Assembly (NCBI GenBank): GCA_018398585.1
Contig: JAGTTD010000013.1
Location: 30,521,131 to 30,585,130, forward strand
Reading direction: 5' to 3'
Source: Simmondsia chinensis
Lineage: Eukaryota > Streptophyta > Magnoliopsida > Caryophyllales > Simmondsiaceae
DNA length: 64,000 nucleotides
This document shows, one piece after another, positions 53,585 to 63,962 of this stretch; positions within the stretch are counted from its first letter, which is position 1, and the number at the start of each line of letters is the position of its first letter. Both the position numbers and the translations under genes were made by a program. The notes beneath the pieces were generated by a model, which worked only from the letters and a program-made list of their open reading frames with translations, searched no databases and had not been told where the DNA came from.

Positions 53585-54130
53585 GCCAAGTAAACCGACT
53601 CACGTGACTTAAAAGGCTTAGCTCACTTCAAGTTCGAGCTACATTGGGTTCGAGCCTAGAATAGCTCAAGGTTACAGGCTCACGAGACTAAACAAGCCTA
53701 AATGAGCAAAGCATAATACAATTTAGGATAGTGTAACCAAAAGTCCTTCAACTTTGCCCTTTGTATCAATTTAGTTATTTACTTTTAATTGTGTTAATTT
53801 AGTCTATATAAATTTTAAACCGTGTCAATAATTTAGTCATATCATCAAATTGAAGTTAATGACATAATTTTTAATGGCAAAATCCTCAACGATCACCAAC
53901 TTAACATAAATTTTACTCAAAGACTAAATTGATGTAACACAATCGGTACATGGACTAAATCAACACAATTAAAAATATAAGGATTAAACTAACACAATAG
54001 ATAAAATACAGGATCCTTGGCACAAATAAGCATACAATTTACAAGCTTAGAAGGGCTCATTCACGACAAATTTGAACCTAAATGAGCCCAATTTGAGTCT
54101 AATCAAAGCCCAAATGAACCTTGATGTTAT
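53585..54130. mobile_element. GCTCGAG MITE with nested foldback element
   Basis: GAGCTACATTGGGTTCGAGC on the left and GGGCTCATTCACGACAAATT on the right are GCTCGAG-family sequence. They are split by the foldback MITE at 53738-54022. The outer termini are not clearly preserved. Confidence 0.4.
53738..54022. mobile_element. Foldback MITE, GGGTTATTTAC family (copy 6)
   Basis: The left arm is AGTCCTTCAACTTTGCCC then TTACTTTTAATTGTGTT. The right arm is ACACAATTAAAAATATAAGG and then GGATCCTTGGCACAAATAAG. Confidence 0.55.
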
Positions 54131-54261
54131 ATACACAATAATAATGATACAAGAACATTTACTTGCCAAAAATTATTAGCTTATGTAAGACATTTTAATT
54201 TGAAGGATTCCATTTGGGTTAGAAGCTCACCTTTTGAGCTAAAACTTGGCATCAGACGAGA

Positions 54262-54835
54262 AAAACTTCAAGTTTATTTGGTATCGTTTTATGTTTGCAG
54301 TTTTTCGTTTTCAAGAAACGAAAAACCAAGTTTTTCAAACAATATTTTTTTCCTGTTTCTAGTGTCCTATTTTCAGTTTTCATTCAAAATAAAAAAAATA
54401 GATACCAAAAAACCAAAAGTCAAAAAAAAAGTAGAGGGTTATTTACACCACAGGTCCCTATACTTTGTTCATTGTGTCAATTTAGTGCATGTACTTTTAA
54501 TTGTGTCAATTTGGTCCTCAAAGAAAAAATTATGTTCAGTTTTTAATGAAATTTATAATAGCTCGACCACAAATTGGATTAAATTGAGTAAACTGATAAA
54601 TTTATAATAAGTTACTTGCATCTAACATAATTTTACCATTCAAAATTACGTCATTAACTTAACTTAAATTTGACCAAAATGACCAAATTGATACAATGAA
54701 TAAAGTACAGGAACATTTGGAGTAAATAACCCAAAAATAAAAGAAAAACATTTAGAAAACCCATTTTTTCATTTTCTAAAAAAACCAAAAGTTGCAAACA
54801 AAAAACGATACAAAAGAAACTCCTCAGATTATTTA
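54262..54835. mobile_element. Tourist-like MITE with nested foldback element
   Basis: The outer ends TTTGGTATCGTTTTATGTTT and AAGTTGCAAACAAAAAACGA then TACAAAAG are inverted repeats of the Tourist-like family. The foldback MITE at 54436-54731 has inserted within it. Confidence 0.6.
54436..54731. mobile_element. Foldback MITE, GGGTTATTTAC family (copy 7)
   Basis: This is the best preserved copy. It begins GGGTTATTTACACCACAGGT and ends GGAGTAAATAACCC, with TGTGTCAATTTGGTCC and its complement inside. Confidence 0.7.
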
Positions 54836-54860
54836 CAAACTCGAGGCCAAGTGGCATATG

Positions 54861-57800
54861 CTACCTCGTCTCGAGCTTCACAAAAGCGGGGTGGTCCTTT
54901 TCGGCCTGAGACGCAGTCCTCTCAACCGCCATCCACCACTCATCATCGTCATCAAAAGTGTCGTCCTGTATTGTAATCCCATGAAATTAGAACGAATATG
55001 ATAACAAAACAAAGAGGTCCAGACTGAAATTCCCATCAAACCAGGTCATTCAGCTTAGGCTTGGACCTGATTCACTAATGTCCTATTTATGGACCTTTAC
55101 CCATCTTTTGTTTGGTCCAATCAAGTTCCAGTCCAGCTTGGCTTAGGATTGGACCTGATTGAATAATGTCCGAATAAACCAAACGTTCAACGAACTACTT
55201 GTGTTTGAAATTGATTCTCGCTCATTCATGTTCATTTTGAAAGCTCCACTGTCTGTCGAGCCAAGTTTGAACCGGGTACTCGATGTTATGAATCGTTAGA
55301 TTTTGATTGTATTTTTTGTTGTATTCTTGGGTTTTGTCTTCATTGTTGAGATGTCATGTATTCAAAAGTTAGTTGGGTCGGTTTTGGCGCCGTAGGAGGT
55401 CGGTTGGGTCAAGCGGTAGTCAAACCTGGCGGCTATCTGCATTTTGGGGCCGGATTTCATTTGAGTCGGTTAGAGCTGTTGGTTAGGTTCATTGTTCCTC
55501 AGTTTGTATAAATAAGCTCTAAGCATGTAATTCAATCATTCAATCAATAGAATTCAGAATTTCCTTTGGAATTTCTCTCTCTTTTCTCATCTCCTTCTCT
55601 ATTTCTCATCCCCTTTCACTTCTCTTCTCATCTCAACTCTTTCTTTACAAGGTTAGCCTTTCAATTTCTAATTGGAAGCTAACAATTGGTATCAGGGCTG
55701 GTTCAAGCAATCAATTGATTGATTGAGGCTAGCAAAATCAAAGAAAATCATGATCGAAGGTGTAAGAACTAGGTCTGGAGCTGGAGGTGCAAATGCACCT
55801 AGAGTAGGGATGAATTTTGCTGCTGCGGTTGCAGGTCCTGAAGCATCTCATGCTGAAGAAGCTGGTGCAAATGCTAAAACTGGACCACAATAGCTTACTA
55901 TTGATCATCTTTGGGACATAAAGGCCGAGTTAAAGCAGCAGAATGACAACATTCAGAAATTGTTAATGATGCAGCAGTTGTATTTGGAAAAAGATGCGAA
56001 TAAGGAAGATCGGTTGCAACAAATTGAGGTGAAGCTTGTGCAATTGCAAGATCAGGTTAATAAGCAAGGAGAATCCAGTGTCAATGCAATCCTAAAGCCA
56101 GCTAGTCAGATTCTTCAATATGTTGAAGTGGATCAGCAACAAAGCAATGTTGACAGAATTGAAGAATTGTGCAAGACTCGAGGGAAGTCTCCGATGTTGC
56201 AACCTGATGTAGGACCTTCAGTCCACATCAGATCAGCTGAGAATCAACCTTTACAACCTGAAATTGATGCAGATAATCAGGATCGTGCCTCAGGACAAGT
56301 ACATTGCAGATCGAATGCCCTGAATGCAGATCACAACTTCAGGCAACAGAATTCTGTTTTGCATCACAGAGTTGCAATTGATGAACTCGAACATCCTGAT
56401 AGACCTCCTGATCGACATTTCCAGCAAAGATCAGTGAGTAATGATAACACTTTTGGTGGCAGGAGTGGCACTTACAGGCAGCCAAGAGTGGAAATAGATC
56501 CTTTTGATGGTAGACAACCTGAATCTTGGCTAAGAAGATGTGATCGGTATTTTCAGTATTATAACATACCTGAAGATGAAAAGCTCCAGCTAGCTGCAGT
56601 TCATTTACATGGTGATCATGAGGTGTGATATTATAGTTTATTGAAGAGCAAACCTAATCTTTCTTGGGGCCAATTCGTAGAAGAAATGTGTGAACGTTAT
56701 GGAGAAGATGAGTCAACGGATGTTGTGGATAGTTTTAATAAGTTGTCCCAAACCTCAATCGTGAGAGAGTACATGATCAGATTTGAGAACTTACGAGCTA
56801 ATTTGCTGTCAGTTCTATCCATTGCTCCGGATGATGCAGAATCCTATTATGTCTCATGTTTTGTGAGTGGATTGAAGCCAAGGATCAAGAATATGGTGAA
56901 AGACATTGGTCCTAAGACATTGTCGAGTGCTTACAACAAGGCAAAATTGATTTAAGCTACTCAAGTTCAAACAAGTGACAAGAACAAGCAGCATGGCAGT
57001 AAGTTCAGACCGCAGCAAAAGAGCAGTTCTGGTTCTGGTTTTAAGCGTGTTGTTGACAAGAGCTCAGTGAGGCTATGCTTTCGTTGTAATCAACCATATC
57101 AGCCTGGTCATAGGTGCAGATCTCAGGCATTAATGTATGCAAAAGGTTCCCGAGCTGGTGTTGTTTCTGGCAGTGAAGATTCAGAGGCTGAAAATGACAG
57201 TGATGGTCTCTTTTCACATGATGAGATGACTGATGATGAAGTTGAGATATCAATGAAGGCATTGACCGGAAGTGGAGCTCATAATACCATCAAAATCAGA
57301 GGCAAGGTTGGAAAAAACTCCATCATTGTTCTTATTGATAGTGGGAGTACACATAGTTTTGTTGATCCAAAGTTGATTAAGAAAGTAAGGCATGAAGTGA
57401 CAAAGACTCATCCATTGGCAGTGATGGTGGCTAATGGCAACTCCCTAACAACTCAAAACAAGTGCCTAGCATTCCCATGGTCTATGCAAGATCATCAATT
57501 CACTTTTGATTTTAGAGTTCTTCCCTTGGGAGGTTGCGATATGGTGCTAGGTGTGGATTGGATGAGAACCTTCAGTCCGGTTGTGTTTGATTTTGACAAA
57601 ATGACTGTGGCATTTGAGGTTCATGGCACTAAGGTCTCCTTGCAAGGCATATCAGAGGAAGCTCAACTCAAGTTGATTGATGGTAAACGTTTACAAGGTG
57701 GAATCAAGAAGAAAGTAATACAATGGCTCGGGCAATTGTTCATGATCTCCTCTGTTGAGCTGCAGCAAGACATCCAGCCAGAAGTTCAGGCCTTGGTGGA

Positions 57801-60800
57801 AGAGTTTGAGGACATTTTTGAGCAACCTAAGAGTCTTCCTCCTCAAAGGAGTGTGGACCATGCCATTCCTCTTCGTGCAAATGCTGATCCGGTCAAGATT
57901 AGGCCATACCGATATGCTCATCGCCAAAAGATAGAAATTGAGAGACAAGTTAAGGAGTTATTTCACATGAGTTTCATTAGACCAAGCCATAGTCCTTTTG
58001 CTTCACCTGTGATCCTTGTGAAGAAGAAAGATGGCTCGGCTAGAATGTGCATTTGATTTGAGACAGGGGTATCATCAAATCAGAATTCTTGAGCCAGATA
58101 TATATAAGACTGCTTTTCAGACTCATCATGGGCATTTCAAGTTCGTTGTTATGCCTTTGGGCCTAACAAATGCTCCGGCCACTTTTCAAGCAGCAATGAA
58201 TGATGTTTTCAAACCTTTCTTGAGAAGATCAATGCTCGTTTTCTTCGATGACATACTGATTTATAGCTCCACTTATGAAGAACACCTCACTCACCTTAGA
58301 CAAGTCTTTGTGGTGATGCGGCAACACAAGTTCTTTGCGAAGTTGTCCAAGTGTTCGTTTGCTCAGACAAAGCTTGAGTATTTGGGCCATATCATCTCCC
58401 AAGAAGGAGTTTCCACCGATCCTACTAAGATCCAAGCAATGTAAGATTGGCCAATTCCAATCACCTTGAAGCAATTGAGAGGTTTCTTGGGATTGACCGG
58501 GTATTATAGAAAATTCATTAAAGGATATGGTTCTATTGCCAAACCTTTAACAGAACTCTTGAAGAAGGATGCATTCACATGGGATGAGAGGTCTCAGGCT
58601 GCATTTGAAGCTCTTAAGTCCGCAATGTGTGCTGCACCAGTGTTGGCAATGCCAAACTTTACCAAGAGCTTTGTTTTGGAGACCATTGCAAGCGGTTCAG
58701 GAATTGGGGCTGTTCTTTCTCAACATGGAAGGCCTATTGCTTACTTGAGTCAAGCTCTTAGTCCCAAGCATCAAGCTATGTCGACTTATGAGAAAGAATA
58801 TCTAGCAATCCTTTTAGCCGTTGAAAAATGGAGGCACTACTTGGATGGTCACAAGTTCATCATTCGAGCGGATCACCAAAGCCTCAAGTATCTCCTTGAG
58901 CAAAAGATTGTGACGAGAATTCAAAAGAAGGGCCTTATGAAGATGCTTGGTCTTGATTATGACATCGAGTATAGAAAGGACAAAGAAAATGCTGCAGCCG
59001 ATGCTTTGTCTAGGAAGTTTGAGGATACTAAAGTTGGGTACTGCAGTGCTACTACCGTGGTGATTCCTTCATGGATGGAAGAGATTTATAAGACATATGA
59101 GGGTGATCCTTTTGCCCAAGAATGTGTTGCTGCTGCCCTTGTGAATGGTGCAGAAAAGAGCAACCAGGAAGCTGGCATTTCAGTGCTGAGGGGCTTGGTC
59201 AGAGTTCATGGCAAGTTGTATGTGGGATTTGCTACTGGTTTGAGAAATCAGATTATACACGCTTCTCATGATGCAACTTGGGGTGGTCATGCCGGTATAG
59301 AAGGCACTTATCAAAGGGTTAAAGCTTACTTTAGTTGGCCAAGCTTGAAAAAAGAAGTGAGTATGTGAAGGCTTGTGAAGTGTGTCAACAAACCAAGTTG
59401 GGAGATTATCGTTACAAGGGTCTTCTTCAACCCCTTCCCATTCCGGATGGAGCATGAATCAACATTAGCATGGATTTCATTGAGGGGTTGCCAAGGTCTG
59501 AAGGCAAGGAAGTCATATGGGTGGTAGTGGATCGTTTCACCAAATATAGCCATTTCATTGCTCTTGTTCGACTTATTACTGCTGAAAAATTGGCAAGAAT
59601 CTTCCTTGACAACATTTACAAGTTACATGGATTGCCTCAATCCATTGTTTCAGACCGTGACAAGATCTTCACAAGCACATTTTGGAGGGAGTTTTTCAAA
59701 TTGATGGGTACAATGTCGGCACTTAGTTCCTCTTATCATCCTCAAACGGATGGCCAAACCGAACGTGTCAACCAATGTGTGGAGCAATACCTTCGGAGCA
59801 TGGTTTTCTTACGGCCTAGAGAGTGGAATCATTGGCTTTCTTTAGCAGAATATTGGTTCAACACTCACTTTCATGCATCCATTGGCACTTCACCTTTCCA
59901 AGCCTTGTATGGCTATCCTCCTCCTTCTCCAATGCTGCTGCAACAACCGGGAGTTCCTGATTCAGCAGTAGGTGATTTAGTGCAGTAGAGAAAGCAGATT
60001 GTGCAAGTGCTTAAAGATAATCTCCAACAAGCTCGGGCACGAATGAAATTTTATGCAGACAAAAAGAGGGTAGACAAAAGCTATGAAGTTGGAGACATGG
60101 TCTACCTTAAATTACAACCGTATAGACAGTCTTCTTTGGCTGTCAGGCGAAATGTCAAGCTAAGTGCCCGTTTCTTTGGTCCATACAAAATCTTGGAGAA
60201 AATTGGCAATGTTGCATACAAGCTTGACTTACCTTCACATTCATACGTTCACCCGGTGTTCCATGTCTCTCTACTTAAAAAGCAGGTCAAGAAGGGGACT
60301 GAAGTTGCTCGGGAGCCACCTGAAGCAGAGTCTAACGGGATGCTGCTACTGCAACCAGTTGCTGTCAAGGCACGAAGAACGCTGCGGGTTGAACATGGTG
60401 CATTGCAAGAACTGTTGGTGCAATGGAGCAACTTGAACAAGACTTTTGTGACTTGGGAAAGTTGCAATTTCTTGAAGAGTCAATTCCCACATTTTACTCC
60501 TTGAGGACAAGAAGTTTCTCAAGAGGGAGGGAATGTTATGAATCGTTAGATTTTGATTGTATTTTTGGTTGCATTCTTGGGTTTTGTCTTCATTGTTGAG
60601 ATGTCATGTATTCAAAAGTTAGTTGGGTCGGTTTTGGCGCCTTAGGAGGTCGGTTGGGTCAAGTGGTAATCAAGCCTGGTGGCTATCTGCATTTTGGCGC
60701 CAGATTTCATTTGAGTCGGTTAGAGCTGTTGGTTAAGTTCATTGTTCCTAATTTGGTACAAATAAGCTCTAAGCATGTAATTCAATCATTCAATCAATAG

Positions 60801-63800
60801 AATTCAGAATTTCCTTTGGAATTTCTCTCTCTTTTCTCAACTCCTTCTCTATTTCTCATCCCCTTTCACTTCTCTTCTCATCTCAACTCTTTTTTCTACA
60901 AGGTTAGCCTTTCAATTTCTAATTGGAAGCTAACACCTGACTCGTTAATGCTCGTAAAATAGTTAGATAAAGGCAAGTTAAAAGCTCGATAAGATCTCGT
61001 TAACTGCTTGCTAATAATAAATACTAGCTCGAACATGATTGGATAATGACTTGACATTAACTCGAATAGCTCGGTAACTAACAAGCTCGACTAAACTAAG
61101 CTATGCTTGATTGAATCGGCTCGATTAGGCTAACAAGCAAAGTCAAACCGAATATTGTACATAGTAATATCTTATCAAACAGAGTTTGAATAAAAGTTCA
61201 AAAGCTCGATAAGGGGTCAACTCAAACTCGAGCTCAATAAGGTTTATCAAGCTTGAATTCGAACAATGGGGTGCTCAGGCTTGTCTTAGCTCATTCACAC
61301 CCCTATATGACAATGCTAATAGCGTGACAAAATCTAAAAGGGAACAGAATGAACCAACCTGGCCATAGAACTCTGACAAATTGCGCACATTTTCTATACT
61401 ATCAGCAACTTTAACGGCTTCAAGCCACCAGTTACAGTTGGTGTCTACATCCATCAAGCTTCCGTCGCTGTTTAAAGAACTACACTCTATATGCCCCAAA
61501 GGGGGTCTTGCACGAGGAATCACTTCCAATGGTATCGGTCGTGATGGAGATCGATAGCCTGGTTCATCCAGTTGCTATAATGAAGACCCGAATCTTGAAA
61601 AGTTCAACAAAGGGCACGTATGCTATGGAGTTAAAATGTATAGAAATTAACAATTTTCAGTGCAATATTTAATGGCTAATCGCTACCCTCATAAAAACAT
61701 TTAGGACATGTTTCACATTGTTTTTTATTTGTAGGCTTTGTTTTTTTTTTTTTTTTTTTTTTGGACACTAAATGTCATATTATGTAATGGCCACACCCCC
61801 CCCCCCCCCCCCCCCCCCCCGGGTTTGTCCCTCGTTTGAATGAAAAGTAGAAATAGAAAATGAAAACAGAAACAAATTGCTTTGAGAATATGCTTTTAGT
61901 TTCTCAAAAACCTAAAAACTGCAAATGGAAAACCATACCTAAACTCCTAGATTTTATATGCCTGCAACACAACACCTATAAACCTATTGGAGCAAAATTT
62001 TTTACGAGGTAAAGTTTATGGTTAAACCAAACAGAACTAGAAAAGGGGGTTAATGATTGCCCTTACAACAATTAAACCAATTTACTCCAAAACCAAACAA
62101 CAATAACAACAATCCTAGTGCACAAAGGGCTCCCACCAAAGCAGGGTTCAGGGAGGGTAAGATGTACATAGCCTTACCTTTTCAGGGTAGTACCCTAAAG
62201 GGAAGTTGTTTTTTAATTACCACAAAATTAATTGTACCCCAGAAATTTGTTCTGAATTAATTAGTTTTACATACCTCTGCAGTCAGGATCATGACATTTC
62301 TGATAATAAAGAGCCCATTGAAGGTCAGCAACATAGATAACTGGATTCCAAAAGGAGGTAACCAACATGAGTTGATGCACTAAATCTCAGGGCTTGTTTG
62401 GTGTCGTTTTATGTTTCTAATTTTTGGCTTTTGAGAAACTAAAAACCAGATCTGACAACGGTTTTTTTTTTTTTTTTTTTTTTTTGTATCTTTTTACTCG
62501 AACTAGGAAAAAAAATGTAAAGCAAGAAACCAAAAACTAGAAAAAAGAAATCATTTCTAGAATCTGGTTTTTAATTCTAAAAAAACCAAAATTACAAACA
62601 TCACACAAATTTTATTAAGGGAGTTGTTATTGCCAGGGGGTTTCTCTCTTTTTGGTAATTAAAAAAAAAAAATCAAAAATGCTGACTTACCCAAAAAAAA
62701 TGTTATTGCCAGAGAAAAATTGCTAATGTGAGAGCCATAAAATTGCCTTGAAAACTACGATAAGCAATAACAACTTTGCCCCAACAATAACATCACCCTT
62801 CATTATTATTATTTCATGTATTACAGTAGTGGAAAAGGATTGTTGCTATGACAGAAGCGTACCATGATTGCTTTTATGCTGTCGACCGATCCGTTCACAG
62901 TATCTGTTCCTTGACATGCTGTAGACCATCAATCCATACTCAGAAAACCAATACCAGCTTCTTATTTTTCCTGCAAGTTGGAGCACATCACCACAACTTA
63001 AAATAAGCAAATGAATCATATTAATGAGATTATAATTTGAGACATGCAAGCGACCCATGTTTCCTTAGAAACACCTGAGGTACCCGATTGTGCAGAAGAG
63101 GTTACAAAGTAATCGGGAGAGGAAATCGACTAGATATGTCATGAAGTTATCTTGGGTCCAATCTTAGTTTAAAGTAACGTATATTCTGGAAATACCAATC
63201 CAATCCAAAACACTAATTTGGCTAGGATTTAACCGGTATTATTCCGTCCAACATTTAGACTAGGGTCACGAGCTGGCTCGTCATAAAGCTCGAAAAGCTT
63301 GGCTTGTTTCGAGCCCAAGCTGAGTTAAGCCTACTCATTTAGCTTATCAAGCGGAGCCCAAGCCTAGTGAAACTCGGGCTTGTAGGCTTGTGAGTCCTAA
63401 ACGGGCCTAAGCGAGCCTTATCATAATATAATTTGTTAGCTTTAATATATCAAATCGAGCCAAGTTTGAGCCTAAATGAGCCAACTCAAGCTGAAATGAG
63501 CCTAGAATAAGCTTAATTGAGCCTAAAAATTGAAAGTTTAGTTTGGATCTCACTGAGCCACATTCGAGCTCAATTGAGCGGAGACCAAGCTTGAGCTTTT
63601 GACGAGTAGAGCTCGAGCTCGAAGTTTTCAAGCTCAACGAGCTTCGAGCTGAGCCTAACAAACTCAAGCTCGAGCTCGGGCTCCGCTCGCCTCGGCTCAA
63701 ATACACCCCTAATTTAGACCTTTACTAGTCTAGTACAAGTTTAGACTAATGAACACCTTTCATGAACAGATAGTGGCTTTATGCAATAAAAGAAGCAAAA

Positions 63801-63962
63801 CAAACAAGAAAAGGACAAATACCAGAAACATCTCCAATAGAAGCAACAGATTCTATAAATGCATCCAACGCAGGGAAAGGGGATTTCCCCATAACGCAAG
63901 TACTCGCGACGTCACCGCTGCAAGGACCAGATGCAAATTCTTCAAGGCCCGTAAAAGGTATC
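54861..63962 (-). CDS. PRIMPOL: PrimPol (primase-polymerase), 3' exons, partial
   Basis: Five minus-strand exons splice in frame: 63962-63823, 62970-62863, 62340-62275, 61558-61359 and 54965-54861 (stop TAG). Earlier exons lie beyond the window. The text runs [15 protein letters not shown], then [20 protein letters not shown], a zinc-finger module with CERIGRQH and CHDPDC (the CHCC ligands of PrimPol), [20 protein letters not shown], and an acidic-aromatic C-terminus [16 protein letters not shown], which matches the RPA-binding motif class. PrimPol reprimes stalled replication forks and bypasses lesions in nucleus and organelles. The catalytic AEP core (DxE motif) is not in the window. The last intron (54966-61358, 6.4 kb) contains a chromovirus. 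Exon 4 uses a CCAG|GC acceptor; an AG 15 bases upstream would break the frame. Confidence 0.88.
55284..55684 (+). repeat. 5' LTR of chromovirus
   Basis: TG...CA ends are intact. A TATA box, TATAAATA, lies at 55507-55514, with AAGCTCTAAGCATG just downstream. A pyrimidine-rich segment (CTCTCTCTTTTCTCATCTCC) precedes the 3' end. Confidence 0.9.
55507..55514 (+). promoter_or_regulatory. TATA box of the chromovirus 5' LTR
   Basis: TATAAATA sits about 220 bp into the LTR. The equivalent position in the 3' LTR (60757-60764) reads TACAAATA, so only the 5' copy keeps a consensus box. Confidence 0.6.
55687..55698 (+). other. Primer-binding site (tRNA-Met type)
   Basis: TGGTATCAGGGC starts two bases after the 5' LTR. 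It differs by one base from the common TGGTATCAGAGC, complementary to initiator tRNA-Met. Confidence 0.8.
55750..57066 (+). pseudogene. Chromovirus gag region
   Basis: From ATG 55750 ([13 protein letters not shown]) the frame is interrupted by TAG at 55891, TGA at 56626 and TAA at 56953 but otherwise stays in one phase. It contains a coiled-coil-like Gln-rich stretch ([14 protein letters not shown]). The retrotransposon gag domain follows: [40 protein letters not shown], then MCERYGEDE and [16 protein letters not shown]. The TGA at 56626 falls where Trp is usual. The product would have been the structural nucleocapsid precursor. Confidence 0.85.
57067..58056 (+). pseudogene. Chromovirus zinc knuckle, protease and RT start
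   Basis: [15 protein letters not shown] knuckle near 57076-57117 is followed by an acidic linker. The aspartic protease has [17 protein letters not shown] (DSG catalytic triad near 57334) and later [13 protein letters not shown] begins with [36 protein letters not shown] and [20 protein letters not shown]. The frame then runs into a stop at 58054-58056. It is the same phase as gag, as expected of a one-ORF chromovirus. Confidence 0.85.
58031..59368 (+). pseudogene. Chromovirus RT core, RNase H and integrase N-terminus
   Basis: After the KKDGSARMC block the reading changes frame and picks up at [12 protein letters not shown] (motif A). The residues that normally lie between them are missing, so RT carries a deletion. 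[20 protein letters not shown] and [12 protein letters not shown] (catalytic DD) follow, then a stop at 58442-58444. The RNase H block reads [15 protein letters not shown], where the first catalytic Asp of the family (DASG) is replaced by Ile. [32 protein letters not shown] and [10 protein letters not shown] come next. The integrase HHCC finger ([16 protein letters not shown]) begins before the frame ends at 59368. Confidence 0.88.
59360..60504 (+). pseudogene. Chromovirus integrase and chromodomain-like C-terminus
   Basis: A frameshift near 59355 restores the original phase with [17 protein letters not shown] (the CC of the HHCC finger). A TGA at 59456-59458 stands where Trp is usual. The catalytic DDE core has [24 protein letters not shown] and [17 protein letters not shown] at 59986-59988 interrupts the text. 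After it come [32 protein letters not shown] and a terminal [20 protein letters not shown] then [17 protein letters not shown], which follows the chromodomain/CHD-like end of plant chromoviruses. That module is thought to steer integration toward heterochromatin. Confidence 0.88.
60521..60533 (+). other. Polypurine tract of chromovirus
   Basis: AAGAGGGAGGGAA lies directly before the 3' LTR, the expected start point of plus-strand DNA synthesis. Confidence 0.75.
60534..60935 (+). repeat. 3' LTR of chromovirus
   Basis: This LTR pairs with 55284-55684. Differences include TACAAATA in place of the TATA box and changes around 60640-60760. Confidence 0.9.
60936..61305. mobile_element. GCTCGAG hAT MITE, right part (split by chromovirus)
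   Basis: It is dense in GCTCGA motifs and ends TTAGCTCATTCACACCCCTA. The left part lies before the chromovirus (about 55190-55283, TCGCTCATTCATGTTC then GTCGAGCC); its terminus was not found. Confidence 0.6.
61700..61955. mobile_element. Tourist-like MITE with homopolymer runs
   Basis: GGACATGTTTCACATTG on the left and AAAACTGCAAATGGAAAACC then ATACCTAAACTCC on the right match the Tourist-like family. Inside are a 22-T run (61741-61762) and a 25-C run (61796-61820). It lies in the PrimPol intron. Confidence 0.5.
62094..62215 (-). mobile_element. LINE/SINE tail copy in PrimPol intron
   Basis: ACAACAATAACAACAATCCT, AGTGCACAAAGGGCTCCCAC, AAGATGTACATAGCCTTACC and TTCAGGGTAGTACCCTAAAG are the shared tail in minus orientation. 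No head is visible. Confidence 0.65.
62395..62620. mobile_element. Tourist-like MITE in PrimPol intron
   Basis: GGCTTGTTTGGTGTCGTTTT and the right end AAAATTACAAACATCACACA are inverted. A T run lies at about 62461-62485. Confidence 0.55.
63261..63711. mobile_element. hAT MITE, GCTCGAG family (copy 4)
   Basis: This 451-bp element has a perfect 8-bp duplication ATTTAGAC (63253-63260 and 63712-63719). Termini are TAGGGTCACGAGC and CAAATACACCCCTA. It sits in a PrimPol intron and is the best-delimited copy of the family. Confidence 0.88.

Larger units (their letters stand above)
55284..60935 (+). mobile_element. Ty3/Gypsy chromovirus LTR retrotransposon
   Basis: The element is 5,652 bp, with LTRs 55284-55684 and 60534-60935 (about 402 bp, TGTTATGAATCG to GAAGCTAACA) differing at some 17-18 positions (roughly 4%). 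A primer-binding site lies at 55687-55698 and a polypurine tract at about 60521-60533. The single gag-pol frame contains gag, zinc knuckle, protease, RT, RNase H, integrase and a chromodomain-like end, but is broken by several stops, a frameshift and a deletion in RT. Flanks CTCGA and CCTGA match imperfectly, so the target duplication is uncertain. It lies inside a GCTCGAG MITE within the PrimPol intron, opposite to the gene. Confidence 0.92.

Noticed and set aside
55284..60935. An endogenous plant pararetrovirus
   Set aside because: Paired LTRs, a tRNA primer site, a polypurine tract, an integrase and a chromodomain-like end show that it is a Ty3/Gypsy chromovirus. No movement or coat protein motif was seen.
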